Shown: one piece after another, positions 23,198 through 34,842 of the stretch | Layout of the letters: every line of letters begins with the position of its first letter | How positions within the stretch are numbered: the stretch's first letter is position 1 | Assembly (NCBI GenBank): GCA_007922195.1 | Contig: ML682224.1 | Coordinates: 206,375-270,374 of the forward strand | Origin: Podocnemis expansa | Lineage: Eukaryota > Chordata > Testudines > Podocnemididae | DNA length: 64,000 nucleotides | Direction: 5' to 3' | Notes under the pieces: generated by a model | What the model was told of the DNA's origin: nothing | The model's input: the letters and a program-made list of their open reading frames with translations, nothing else | Database searches by the model: none | Position numbers and translations under genes: made by a program

Positions 23198-23842
23198 TGT
23201 GGAGAAGTGGGAACCCTCCATTAGGTTAATAAGGGAAGACAGGGGTGTTGACCCTCTTTCTTTTCTATTCGGGTGATGGAACACAGGTGGGTGATATGAG
23301 CTAGCGCCACTGGGGGGCAGGGGGGTAGTGTTTAGGGAGCCTGTACCTGGGACCCCCCCCCCCCGCTGGTCACACTGGATTCAGCTGGTTGGACCAGGGG
23401 GCAGAGAGATGGGCAGAGCGAGCAGGGGAACAAAGGCCCAAGGGGAAGGAGGGGAGTAGGGAAATGGAGGGTCCAAGAGACAGGACCCTGCCATGGGGTG
23501 TAGCCCTAATCCCCTGGGGGTTTCACGTCTGGTTGTTCTGATGATGCTGATACCAACTGTCCCTGCTGCTATATGAACTGGTTTGCTAATAAACCCTCTG
23601 ATTGCCACATTGGCTGAGAGTCGCTGCTGATTGGGATGGCTGGGACCCTCCTGGAGGGAGGAAACCCCCTCCATGGGAGACCAGACAGAGCAAGGATCAG
23701 ACCCTCTGAGCCTGCAGTTGGGAGCTGGCTGCATGGAGTGTTGAGTCCCGGGTGCTGGATGGGAGGACACTCCACCGCAGCAGAGTCCTGACTGGCTGTG
23801 GACAGAGGGGATCCAAGAGGCTTGTCTGGGGTCTCCGTCACA
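23198..23842 (+). mobile_element. Solo LTR of the Gmr1-like Gypsy family
   Basis: 645 bp from TGTGGAGAAGTGGG to GTCTCCGTCACA, flanked on both sides by GGTAC, a perfect 5-bp target duplication (23193-23197 and 23843-23847). It is the plus-orientation counterpart of the LTRs at 55529-56165 and 61245-61882. It has an AATAAA signal near 23590. Internal sequence is absent, as expected after recombination between two LTRs. Confidence 0.9.
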
Positions 23843-23847
23843 GGTAC

Positions 23848-25354
23848 TAACAGATCTGATGTAAGCAACTGGCCTCTTAGACTGAGAGCAACCTGAATGT
23901 GATGTGATTTGTTGTATAAACAACCATTTTTATTGCATTGTCCTTCTTGCTTGGGTGGTAAAGATGGAACTGTCTGACTCTGTGGTGTGGGTGTTAAAAT
24001 GATCCTAGAGCTCATATTTCTCACTGGCTTGATGATGTCTAACTACAGAATACACAATCTCTTTGGGGTGACATCCTTGCCATCTGACAGTTGGGCACTC
24101 ACACTTGTTAGATCATTCCAGACAGCATGACACTTTTCACTTAGATGCCAGTTAGCCCCAGAGAAAGGTTGGTGGGTGTGGTGTGTGATAAAGAGCCCAT
24201 CAGTCCAAATCTAATAAAAAGACACCAAAGAAAACTTCAGGAGGCAGAGACAGAGGGGAAAAGGGCTAGCTGAGCCCAGTCAAAGAAAGGCCATAGGGAA
24301 TGGAGATCTCTGTTCCCTTCAGGTCCTGATGAGATGGTCAAAAACTCATAGGATAATGTAAACAGACTGTTGCATGGGACTGTAGCCATACTGGTGGAGG
24401 GCACATAAAATTAATGACACTTTGAATGTACAGCTAGTTGAATCTGCACAGTTTGTGCAGTGTAAGAAGACAGGAGCAATGACACATCCTCATTCACTTC
24501 TTTGTCTCATTTGTGGTGCCTGGTGTCACTCTGATCCACAGCAAGCAGGAGCAAAGTTTCAGGGAAAGCCCATCTATTCCTGCAGTCCTCTGCCTTTCTA
24601 ACTACGCCTTTCCCAAAGTGGCAGCAAATGAGACTATGACACTGCAGACAACAGCATCCTTTATCACACAAGCCTGGCGCTTGTCTCCACTGGGTGATGT
24701 GATTGTAATTTATTTTTAGGCTATTGAATTACAGAAGGCAAAGGTGCTTGCTTGGACTCCTTTGTCCCTACTGCTCACATTACTTCCTGAAATGCATTGC
24801 ATTGTGGATAATAGGCACAGGGCTTTGTGGCGAGCCAGGCATCCTCCACCCAATCCCCCTCTTCTCTTCTCTAAAGGAAAAAGAAAGCGGAACAAAGCTT
24901 TCCTTGATATTCCCCTGCCACAGGCAGAGCAGAGAGACACAGGGCTGCATGCAGAGAGAGGAAATAATTGAGAACTGTCTGGGCTTTAGGTAGGAGAAGA
25001 GCTATGTTGCTATTGCCTAGCAGACAGGAGTATCGCTGGCACTGAGCTTATGCGGGCTCAAGCCCCGACTCCCAGCACTGAAGCTGCTGGTCCACCACCA
25101 CACAACCTATGGCAGTGGCTGCAGCAGCAGCACATGGGCCCTGAGTCCCAGCATGCTGAGCCAAGCCCCACGTCTTTTTCTGGGCCAGCGGCACTCCTGC
25201 TAGCAGACACGAAGAAAACAGAAAAGCTACTTTTTGTCTACATGGAGATAAATTGTAATTATAGATTTCGACCTCAGTGATACTCCACTTGCAGGGGTGG
25301 TGTTACAAGGTCAAATTATAGCACAATTCCCCCCCCCCCCCAATTTAGTACTCT
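23848..25354. other. Intron sequence, nothing recognised
   Basis: Mixed-composition intronic DNA. Short frames are present but none carries SRCR or transposon motifs. Confidence 0.35.
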
Positions 25355-25665
25355 GACAGTTTCAAAGGGGCAGCCGTTAGTCTAGTAAAGCAAAAAAAAA
25401 AAAAAAAAACAAGGTGTCTTGTGGCACTTAAAGACTAACAGATTTATTTATCGCATGAGCTTTCGTGGGAGAATATCTCACTTCGTCAGATGCTTTGAAG
25501 AGGGGAAACTTACAGAATTGGATGAAAATAAATGCAGGGGAGTGTAAGACATGGGATCAAAGCATCTGATGAAATGGGACATTTTCCCACAAAAGCTCAT
25601 GTGATAAATAAATCTGTTAGCTTTTAAGTGCCACAAGACTCCTTGCTTTTTTTACTCTGACAGTG
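25355..25665. mobile_element. Two Penelope-like tails in inverted arrangement
   Basis: 25355-25556 is a minus-orientation tail (GGCAGCCG...TTAGTCTAGTAAAGCA, A-run, AAAGACTAACAGATTTATTT, hammerhead-like core at 25461-25489 with CTGACGA and GAAA). From about 25557 to 25665 the same sequence resumes in plus orientation (GCATCTGATGAAATGGGA...AAAAGCTCATG...CACAAGACTCCTTGC). In the plus copy GAAA has become AAAA, so its core is broken. Confidence 0.7.
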
Positions 25666-25869
25666 GAGACAGAGACTGCAGTAGATCAAAGTAAGCAGAG
25701 TTATGTCAAACTTCACTGTCAGTGTAGTCCGGGGCCTAATTCATTTCCTGAGCTCAGTCCATTCTGTGCACTCACTGAGGCTGGGAACTGTTGTGGGAGA
25801 AAATGTTTTGGAAAAATGTGCTCTTAACCCACCCAGAAATAAAAAGTGAAATCTGGATGAGGACGGATT

Positions 25870-25990
25870 GAGAGGAACAAGGTGGGTGGGCAGATAGCTT
25901 TTATTGGACCTACTTTTGCTAGTGAATGAGACAGACTTCCGAGGTTACACACAGCTCTTCTCTGTAAGATGGAAAATTTGTGTGTTTCTC
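25870..25990 (-). mobile_element. Second Penelope-like family, 3' fragment
   Basis: AAGGTGGGTGGGCAGATAGC and TTTTATTGGACCTACTT followed by GAGGTTACACACAGCTCTTC match a common turtle repeat tail whose reverse complement carries another CTGAAGA...GAAA-like arrangement. Here the core is mutated. Confidence 0.45.
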
Positions 25991-27309
25991 TAAAAGAAGT
26001 GGGACCAATACAAAATACTACCTCGCCACCTTCTCTGTCTAAGGTCCTTGGAACCTACAGAAGCAGTGCAATTAGGAAGACACCCATCACTTCTTGGAAA
26101 GTGTTCTAATAGTCTGTGAGGAGAGCCACCTTCATGTATCACTTGTTTCAGAAATGTCACAGACACTGTAAGGGTTTGCTCTCAGTGATATCTAGTGTAC
26201 AGGACCAGCGTGTAGATGGTTGGCTGGTTATTTTTGGACTAATTCTGAATGAGCCCAATCTTGAGTCATTTATTCCGTACAAATCAACCTCACATTAAAG
26301 TCACTGGCTAATTATCTGGGTTTGGTCCCATAAGCTGGTCCTGCTGAGCCTTTATGCAGGGAAGATAGGGCTTAATGTGAAAACCAGCCACAGTGATAAT
26401 GGCTTTGGGAAGACTCATCCTCCTCTCTAATCATCAGCCCTGGGGTGGGGAGCCTAACTTTACTCCCATTGAAAAGGTGTGGCTCCAGAAGAAATGCAGC
26501 ACCAGTTTCATAGCAAGGTGCCAGGAGCGATTGCTCCTCTGATTCCCTTTGGTTGTTGTGCAGCTCCTTCATCCTGATAAGGTTGAAGGTAGGGTAAGCA
26601 GGTGTCCTGATTTTCTAGGGAGTGACCTCATATTTGGCACTTTGTTTTCTATAGATGCCTATCTCCCCCAACCCATCCTGGTTTCTGACACTTGCCATCT
26701 GGTCACCCTTTTCAGAAGAGAGGGACTACCTGCTGTGCATTTTTTAGGTGTGCAGGGCTAGGCATGGCAGTTGTTATTGCGAGATTAGGAAATTCACTTG
26801 TGCAAGGCTCAACCTGTTTTCTGCAGTGATTCAGAGACCTGGCAGTGAAGCTTTTTTTTTTTTTTTTTGTTAATAAAGTCCCCCTGACACTATTTAGAAG
26901 AAAAAAAAAAAGTACATATTTGTCCCCCTCCATCTATACTCAATATCCAGAAGAGGTTAAGGTTAATAATTACAGTCAGCTCCCATTGCCAGAGCAACTG
27001 CTTTATTTATTTATTTATTAATGTTAGGAGAATATGATATTCCTCCCTGTGCCATTTTCATAGGGAAATATCATGATTACTAACTGCAAAGAAGAGAAGA
27101 GCTAAAAACCAAACATTTCTATGAAGGTCTGAAGTTGTTTAAGGCTTACTATAGAGTCACAGAAAACGCCTCTGTAATACAGTATTCTTGTGCTGTATAG
27201 GTCCTAGGTATGTTTTGGCAGAGCATTCTATACTAATGTTAGGGGGAAGGAGTTCAAGGGAGCTGGCTGAATTTTAGAGAAATCTTATTGAGAGCACAGG
27301 AACATACTG

Positions 27310-28294
27310 TACTGATGTGCAGAAAGAATAACAAATATGGCAGGCAACTATCTTGGCTTTAAAAAGAAATAACTGGTGAGCTTAAACACAAAGAAAGAAG
27401 CTCACAGAAAGTGGAAGCTTGGTCAGATGGCTAGGGAGGAACATAAAACTACTGCTGGGGCATGCAGGAATGAAATTAGAAAGGCACAGCTGAAGTTGCA
27501 GCTAGGAAGAAGCATGAAAGATAACAAAAAGGGTTTCTACAGGTATGTTAGTAACAAAATGGTGGTCAGGGAAAATGTGAGCACCTTACTGATTTGGAGA
27601 GGCAACCTGGTGACAGATGGTGTGGGAAATAAACAAACAAACAAATAAATAAATAAATAATCCCTCCCCTCTTTCTTTCTTTCTTTCTTTCTTTGGGTAT
27701 GTCTACACAGCACTTTTATTTCGAAATAACCCTGGTTATTTCGAAATAAAAGAAATTAGGTCTACATGACGTTTTCTTATTTCAAAAGGACGGGATCCCG
27801 TCCTTTCAAAATAAGAACCATTGTTTTGAAACAGGTTAAACCCCGATTTTTTCGAAATGGCTGTTATTTCAAAATGGTTATTTTGAAAGAAGGCTGTTTA
27901 GACATGTTGTTTCAAAACAACAACAGTTTCAAAACAGCTATTTTGAAACAACAGGTCCAAATGGCCTTTTTTCAAAATAACCATTTCAAAATAACAGCCT
28001 TTTAGATTGCAGGCTTTCCCTTAATTCGAATTAACCTTTTGTTAATTTGAATTAACTTATTTCAAAATAAGGACTTTATTTTGAAATAACTCATTTCAAA
28101 ATACTTATTTCGAAATAATGATGTGTGTGTAGACATAGCCTTTCTTTCTTTCTTTCTGCTGTCTTCACAGACAAGGTCAGCTTCAAGACTCCTACACTGA
28201 GCAACAAAGAACAGGGAGCAAAAGGGCAGCTTTTAGTGACCTCAGTGTTGAAAGAACAGCTTCAGGACAATTTAGAAAAGCCGGACATAGACAA
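27310..28294 (+). mobile_element. CR1 LINE ORF2 fragment, split by a foldback element
   Basis: 27376-27640 encodes a CR1-like segment between endonuclease and reverse transcriptase: AHRKWKLGQMA, ACRNEIRKAQLKL, DNKKGFYRYVSNK, WRGNLVTDGVGN. After the insertion at 27695-28140, the same protein resumes with VFTDKVSFKTPTLS and continues to about 28294. A CTTT/AAAT microsatellite surrounds the insertion. The element stops abruptly where a DIRS piece begins. Confidence 0.65.
27695..28140. mobile_element. 446-bp foldback DNA element (TTTCGAAATAA family)
   Basis: Left end GGGTATGTCTACACA, right end TGTGTAGACATAGCC, inverted repeats. The interior is a series of TTATTTCGAAATAA palindromes and their variants, so the whole element can fold back. 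It lies within a CTTT microsatellite, which hides the exact target duplication. No transposase; a non-autonomous element. Related pieces: 28543-28820, 40780-41646, 48660-49068 and 63955-64000. Confidence 0.75.
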
Positions 28295-28536
28295 GTTCTT
28301 CTTTGAGCACTACTAGGATGCATTCAGTAATAGGTGTCTCCGTGCTGGAGTGCCGGATTGGTCAGAAAAAACTTGTCTTAGCCTGTCAGAAGAGGGGAGG
28401 AGACCACCGCCCCTCATGCCACCTGCATATGGCCACCTCCCCGCCCCCTCCTCAGTTTCATTTCTTCCACCTTGTGTGTCGGAATTGGAACATCCACTCC
28501 TTGCAAATCACAAGCAGCCTGTTCCTTTGTCTTCAA
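28295..28536 (+). mobile_element. DIRS-type terminal fragment
   Basis: GTTCTTCTTTGAGCACTACT, then GGTGTCTCCGTGCTGGAG, then a CCGCCCCCTCCTCAGTTTCA segment parallels 49984-50255, the 5' part of the larger DIRS relic. Only terminal sequence is present. Confidence 0.65.
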
Positions 28537-28542
28537 CTCACT

Positions 28543-28820
28543 GTCTGGTTATTTCGAAATAAGGCCATTTGGACATGTTGTTTTGAAACAATGGTGTTGT
28601 TTCAAAACAACATGGCCAAACAGCGTTATTTCAAAATAACCATTTCAAAATAACAGCCGTTTTGAAATGAATGGGGTTTAAGCTGTTTCAAAATGACGGT
28701 TCTTATTTTGAAATGACAGAGACCGTCATTTTGAAATAAGAAAACATCATGTGGGCATAATCTTTTTTATTTCTTAATAACCAGTGTTATTTCAAAATAA
28801 AAGAGATGTGTGGACATAGC
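28543..28820. mobile_element. Truncated foldback DNA element (TTTCGAAATAA family)
   Basis: Repeated TTATTTCAAAATAACC and TTGTTTTGAAACAA words, ending with GTGTGGACATAGCC. The left terminus is missing at the DIRS junction. Confidence 0.65.
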
Positions 28821-29739
28821 CTGTGGCTGGAGGGCTCACTTTACAGGAGAGATCCAGAATCAAATGCACCCAGAGACCCTTGGCCCTGCTGTATCATTGC
28901 ACCATAGCTGAACTGGCCCAGGGACTGAGAGAGGAGCCAGTGCAGCTCCAGGTGCTGGGGGCTGCTCCACTTTACGGCCTCTTGCCAAGGATGCCATTGC
29001 ACCAGGCTCCTTTCTGAGGGAAGGGTTACGGCTTATGGTGACAGTGAGCAGTTTGTTCTGACCCAGCCAGGGCCAGGAGGGCACAGGGGAGGCGGGATCT
29101 CCCCCCCCTTTTTGGAGATCCCATCATTGAGTGGGATAGTTGAGTGAGTGGTAGAGCAGGGGAGGCGTGGGGGATACACAGAGCACTGACATGACCTCAC
29201 TGATCAGTGACTAGCAGAGATGTACAAACTGATCTAGTCAGAACAGAGAGGTGTTACCAAGTGTTTGGCCAGCTGTAGTTACTCATGTCCCTACACTGGG
29301 TATTACCCAAGTTGGGGGCTGTTTTCATCAGTGCACTTCTCCCTGTTTTCAAACAGCCAAATTACTTGCATAAACTTCAGTGAAGCCAGGTCAAGTATCA
29401 ATATTTATTTCCCAAACGCAGAGGGTAGAGCTACAGTCTCCGTTACCCACCCCACACACAAAGTCAGCCAGGTGAGCTTGGAGCCAAGCATTACACATCA
29501 TGTGAGGGTTTTCTTTTTCTGCCTGATCCTGTGGAAGGGATGTGGGAAAGCACGATACAGCCAGGGGCATCGCTGGGGCCTGGCACATGGGGCTCGTGCC
29601 CCAAATACCAGCACCAGTGCCCCGAGTCCTGGTGCAGCCCCTGCCTCTCCCAGTTTCTGGCCCGGAGATCCGAGGCCCAGCCACTCGTGGCAGTGGCAGT
29701 GGCCGCTTCAGGCCCCATCCTAAGCCGGGCCACCCGCGG

Positions 29740-29960
29740 CTGCAGCTGCCACTCCCTGCCCTGTCCCCGGCCAGGGATCCTGGGCTAGGCTGGCAGCAGC
29801 AGGCACCCGAGACCCGGTCGAGCCCCAGTGCGTAATTGGGGCGAGGGCATGGCCCGTGGCCAGGAGGCGTGGCCTATGGCCAGGGGGCATGGCCTGGGCC
29901 GGTGTCCCAGGTCCTTCCCTGGGGCAGCGACGCTCCTGGGCACAGCTGACATGGAACAGT
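29740..29960. repeat. GC-rich repeat shared with the core of the 32.5-33.05 kb element
   Basis: CCCCGGCCAGGGATCCTGGG, GGCTGGCAGCAGCAGGC, then GGGGGCATGGCC-type words occur in the same order at about 32825-32975. The shared block is about 170 bp. Confidence 0.6.
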
Positions 29961-30398
29961 GGAGCAAGTTTTTGGCCGCTGTACCTGCTTCCCCTGCTCT
30001 CTCAGTGAGCTCTGGGGAAAGCCCCACAGTTCTTGCCCCTGCTGACTCCCATCCCAGCTTCGGCAGCCACAGACAGCATCACAGTCTCAAATGCTGCTGC
30101 TGCTGCCCTGGGGAGATCCTGGGCTGCTGTACAGAGGCACCGACCACCACAGACTTGTTAACAGAGCCAGCCCTCACCCCACCATTAGCTCACAGCAAAT
30201 ACCCCCTGTTGGCAGCCCAGAGGATGGTACATTTTGCTCTCTGCCCAGGGAACTAAAGGAGAGACTGGTCAGCTCCACTCTGACCCCAGGGCAGGACCTG
30301 ATCCAGCAGTGAGCCACCAGCAATGTCACACACTGAGGCTTCAGTCCCTTCTTCCTTATGGGGAGTTTCCTACAGGGGCATGTTGGCTGAATTCTTAC

Positions 30399-30713
30399 CT
30401 GAGCAGATCACTCCAGAATCAACAGAATGAGAGCATGAGGCTACACCCCATCCTGCATGAATGCAGTCCCAGAGAGCTGACTCATCACCACCACAACGGA
30501 CATTATACAGCCAGGTTGGTCCATATCCTGCTCCAAAATGACTCCAGCGAGGGGCACTGACTGCAGGTCCACATTCCAGCTGTTTACAGACAACCTCAGC
30601 ATCTTTCATGTCCCAGCCATAATGACATACTGTCCCCCAGCGATTGTCGTGTTTAACCTCCACTCTCCCAGCACAGGGGCTGCTTCCATTCACTAGCCTC
30701 AGTTCATCAGCAC
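30399..30713 (-). CDS. SRCR domain exon 1 (N-terminal domain), WC1/CD163L1-like receptor
   Basis: A 315-bp exon, phase 1/1, acceptor GTCTCTTTGCAG before 30713 and donor CTCAG|GTAAGA at 30399. Joined to the signal exon it starts GADELRLVNGSSPCAGRVEV and ends DSGVICSG. Eight cysteines: SPC, TVC, VVC, LEC, VRC, WDC, SCS, VIC. WGTVCHYGWDMKDAEVVCKQLECG and FGAGYGPTWLYNVRC are group B hallmarks. One NGS site. The first transcript-order SRCR follows a 6.5-kb intron after the signal peptide exon and precedes a 12-kb intron that holds only repeats. Open throughout. Confidence 0.93.
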
Positions 30714-31064
30714 CTGCAAAGAGACACCGAGCAGCATAAGAGCAAGCAGGGACCCCCCCCCCAGCATTATCAAAGCAGAGACCACAGCCAGCAGCAGGGG
30801 ATCCACCCCCAGAGCCACGAGAATGGAGCATGCCCGGAGGTGCCTCACAACACTGCCTTTTCACACCTCAGGGACTCACAGTCCATGCTGTCAGTGCTCC
30901 AGGTCTCACTATTTAATTATCATGCTGCTGATATGCGGTGTGGGGAGATTGTGATAAAATGATGAAAGGTGCCAAATCACCATTTTTTCCTTGTTCCATA
31001 TAGAATCATCTCTCATAATTGCCAGTAGGGCTGAAGCCAGTGAGGTGCCCCCATCTCCCTATAG

Positions 31065-31255
31065 TAGTGGTTCCCAACCTTTTCTTCTGCCACACAGTTG
31101 TTCACGTCTCCTAGACCCTGCTGCTGTTGGCAGCCCTGGCCAGGGCTAGGTCACACTGCTGCTATTGGCCCCCAGACCATGCCCAGGACCATGTCCTGCA
31201 GCCTCTTGGCAGCACATGAAAAGGGTTGCTGTGGCACACTGGTTGGGAACCACGG
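31065..31255. mobile_element. hAT-type MITE
   Basis: Inverted ends TAGTGGTTCCCAACC and GGTTGGGAACCACGG, with CCCTATAG on the left and CCCTACGG on the right as a 6/8-matching target duplication. About 191 bp, no coding. Confidence 0.75.
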
Positions 31256-31299
31256 CCCTACGGTCTTTCGGCATGTAGAGGAATGAGGCTGCCCGGAGT

Positions 31300-31745
31300 A
31301 AAGATGGCTACCATCTCCCATGGTTTTTAATGAAACTAAAGCCCAGAGGAAACATGGCTGTTCCTTTGTGGTTCTGCATGGTGGAGAGGAACCAATAGGT
31401 TCTGAGAGGGCAGCAGAGACCATGAGATAGTAGGGTTGGGGCAGCAGGACACTCTGGAGATAGGTAGCAGATTAAGGGATTGCAAGGGAATGGGGTGCAA
31501 ATGGTGTGTTGATGAGAGGGAACAGAAGTATGGGGATCTGGAGCAGTGGGCAAGAGAAACAGATGGGGAGTGAGCTGGAAAAGATGTAAGCAAGAAGGAA
31601 GAGGAGACAGTCTACAATGGGTGGACAAGAGGCAGGGGGAAGGAGGAGGGGTCTAAAGAAGAAAAGTAGGAGAAAGGCAAGAAGAGTGGGGGGGGTCTGG
31701 GATAGGGGGCAGGAGGGAGAAGAGGGAGGGAGGGTAAAGTTCATT
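31300..31745. other. Purine-rich low-complexity DNA
   Basis: GGGA/GAAG-rich stretch with no domain-bearing frame; similar composition appears at 46800-47760. Confidence 0.45.
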
Positions 31746-32492
31746 TAGATCAAGGAGAGAGAAGCTCCAGAATGTGGGGTTTGCTTCCCAGTCTCAGGCA
31801 GAGAACTTGGTTCATGGTGTAATGTGGCAGGAGCTGGGAAAGTGTTGCTATTTGTAAAAGGCTAAACTGATCCCATCATGCTTACAGTGGACAGGACAGT
31901 TGAGGTGAATGTTTGTCATTGCAATGGTCTCAGTCTACAACTCATCCCTGAACGGGAACAGAAGTTCTGTGTGAGAGTGTGAACCAGGTGCATTAATTCA
32001 CTCAGTTTGTCTCAAACTATTTCCCATCCAGCCCCTCTTCTGGAAGAGGAAATTAATCAGGAGTGAAAATAATGCTGTGCCATGGACAGCAGCTTGCCCC
32101 ATCACCAGAGTAAGGGGAGGGTAAGCGAGCCTCCAGCAGAGCAGGTGGAGGAGTCATGCAGTTCGGAAACCATAACTGCTGCATTTTCAGCCTGCAACTC
32201 TTACCATGCTCTGGCAGACAACTCAAGAGGGATTCAAAAAGTCCACATCTACATTGAAAAGCATGGCTCAATGACTTTTATACTTCCATGATTTTTAGAG
32301 CATCAGACTCTCCTCAATATTTCCTCATTTATTTCCTAGATCTCATGTAATTTTATAAATTGCTTTGTCTGAACAGTTCAGATAGATCAGCAATTGTGAA
32401 ACCAACCCAGTCTTCTGGCAAAGATGGATATAGCCTAACCTCCGGGCTTATGGAGGAGGATTGAGGCATTGAGAGAAAGAGAGAAGTAGCTA

Positions 32493-33053
32493 CAGGGGGG
32501 ACCCATTACCGTGCGACCAGTTTGCCCACGGAACCGGTTAACATGAGGTAAGCGGATGCCCCCCAGTAACACATGGGTCCCGTTAACGCGCGTTGCATAA
32601 ATGAGACAGTGTGTGTCACTGCCCCAGAGATGGGCCCCAGGCACTGGCCCAGGCCCCACTCCCCGGCCGTGCTTCTGTGCTGGGGTCTGAGCCGGACCTC
32701 TGGCACCTGCTGCTGCCAGCCTGGTCCCGGATCCTCGGCCAGGGACATGGCAGGGAGCACCAGCCGTGGCCGCGGGTGGCCGGACCTAGAAAGTGGCGGG
32801 AAGCGGCAGCCGCTGCTGCTCTCTGCCATGTCCCCGGCCGGGGATCCTGGGCCAGGCTGGTAGCAGCAGGTGCCTGAGGCCAGCTCAGACCCCAGCGTAG
32901 AAGCGGGGACGGGGGCATGACCCGCGGCCAGGGACCAGGGCCTGGGCTGGTGCCCCGGGGAAGTCCTTCCGGTCCCGCTTACACGCAGGCCGATTTACGT
33001 GTGGTCACTGGGGGCTTGTCCCCCGACACCTGTGTGTAAACCAGTCCCCACTG
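32493..33053. mobile_element. Tigger/pogo-like foldback element with TA duplication
   Basis: Ends CAGGGGGGACCCATTACCG (left) and, on the other strand, CAGTGGGGACTGGTTTAC (right), flanked by TA on both sides (32491-32492, 33054-33055), as for Tc1/mariner-pogo elements. The core is a GC-rich inverted repeat: GGCACCTGCTGCTGCCAGCC at 32700 mirrors GGCTGGTAGCAGCAGGTGCC at 32855. No transposase. Confidence 0.6.
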
Positions 33054-33540
33054 TATATGGTGATATCCCCTACACTCTGTAATCCCCAGCATCACTATGT
33101 TTGCATTATGAGAAAAACGTTCAAATTTCCTATAAGAAAACAAAATATTAAAGGAATGATGCACATTTTCTCATAAATCCAGTAAAAAGTATTCTGGCTG
33201 AACATGTCCTTGGCATCACCACTTGATACTATTCCCTGAATAATGGCACAGTAAACCAGCCCTCCTAAGGAAACAATTGTCCACGTCCTGTGATCTCAAG
33301 CTGATTCACTCAGAATTCACCATGTGATTCTCTGTTTTTTGTTTTTTTTTTTTGGTTATGTACAGCTGCACCTGTACACTAACCCCCACATGTTATATTG
33401 AATTACTTGGTAATCTGAAATATCACCTCTAAGTAATTACTTAGATAGTCTGTTTGCTGATGACTTTTGAAGTATCAGCCTCCCATTCACTGCACAGTTT
33501 CTGAGCTGTCTGGGTGATAGACTCACCTCAATTCTTGAAA

Positions 33541-34842
33541 AAAAAAAATGATGGAGCAGGTCATCAAAGAATCCATTCTGAAACACTTGGAGAAAAATAT
33601 TGTGATCAGGAACAGCCAGCGTGGATTCACCTAGGGCAAATTGTGCCTGACCAACCTGATTGCATTCTGTGATAAGATGACTGGATATGTGAAGGCAGGA
33701 ATAGTTGTCAATGTGATATACCTTGAATTTAGCAAAGCTTTTGATACAGTTTCCAACAGCATTCTTGTCAACAAGTTAAGGAAGGATGGTTCAGATGAAT
33801 GGACCATAAAGTGGACAGAAAGCTGTCTAGATCATTGGGCTCAGTGGGTCGAGATCAACGGCTCAATGTCTGGTTGGCAAACAGTAACTAGTGGTGTGCC
33901 CCAGAGATCACTTCTGGGGCTGGTTCTGTTCAACATCTTCATTAATGATCTCAGTGATGGGATCGATTGCATGCTCAGTAAATTTGTGGATTAAACCAAA
34001 CTGGGGGGAATGGTGAAGATGCTGGAGGGCAGGGATAGGATTCAGGGAGATCTGCACAAATTGGAGTATTGGGCCAAGCAAAATCTCATGAGTTTCAACA
34101 AGGACAAATGCAAAATTCTGCACCTAGGACAGAAAAATCTCATGTACAGTTTGGGGACCAATCAGCTCTGTAGCAGCACTGGAGAAAAGGACCTGGAGGT
34201 TATGGTGGATAGAAAACTGGTATGAACCAACAACGAGCTCTTGTTGCCAAAAAGTCCAATGGCATATTGGGCTGCAAGCAGATTGAGTGCTGTGATTATT
34301 CCCCTTTATTCAGCACTGGTGAGGCTGCATCTGAAATACTGTGTCCGGTTTTGGGCTCCACACTAAAAGGATTCTGACAAATCAGAAAAAGTCCAGCAGA
34401 GGGAAACAAAAATGATTAGTGGGTTGGGGCACATGATTTATGAGGAGAGACTGGAGGAACTAGGTTTATTTAGTCTACAGAAGACAACACAGAGGGGGGA
34501 TTTGATAGCAACCTTCAGTTATGTGACGGGGTGCTCCAAAGATGAGGGAGCTAGGCTGTTCTCAGTAGTAACAGAGAACAGAACAAGAAGCAATGGTTTC
34601 AAGCTGCAGCTGGGGCACTCAAATCTGAATATTAGGAAAAAGCTTTCTGATTAGGAGGGTGGTGGAAAATTGGAATGGCTTACCTAGAGAGGTGGTGGAA
34701 TCTTCATCTTTGGAAACATTTAAGGCCCAGTTAGACAAAACCCTGGCTGGGATAATTTAGTGGGAGTGGTCCTGCTTTTAGCAGGGGGTTGCACTAGATG
34801 ACCTCATGCTTTCCCTTCCAACCCCATGCTTCTATGATAAAC
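33541..34842 (+). pseudogene. CR1 LINE reverse transcriptase relic with 3' end
   Basis: A clear CR1 ORF2 in one mostly constant frame: [28 protein letters not shown], [32 protein letters not shown] (with the catalytic YADD region reading SKFVD then stop), LHKLEYWAKQNLMSFNKDKC, EERLEELGLFSLQ, GARLFSVVTENRTRSNGFKL, then the 3' tail with TTGCACTAGATGACCTC and CTTCCAACCCCATGCTTCTA. Several in-frame stops (near 33630, 33993, 34222) kill it. It lies in the first intron. Confidence 0.85.

Noticed and set aside
25320..25341. C-run near 25330 and similar homopolymers (14107, 23348, 35161)
   Set aside because: Simple homopolymers; no function suggested.
29265..30256. Overlapping plus-strand frames of 85-152 codons
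   Set aside because: GC-rich repeat DNA; no conserved motif, no splice context, overlapping in all frames.
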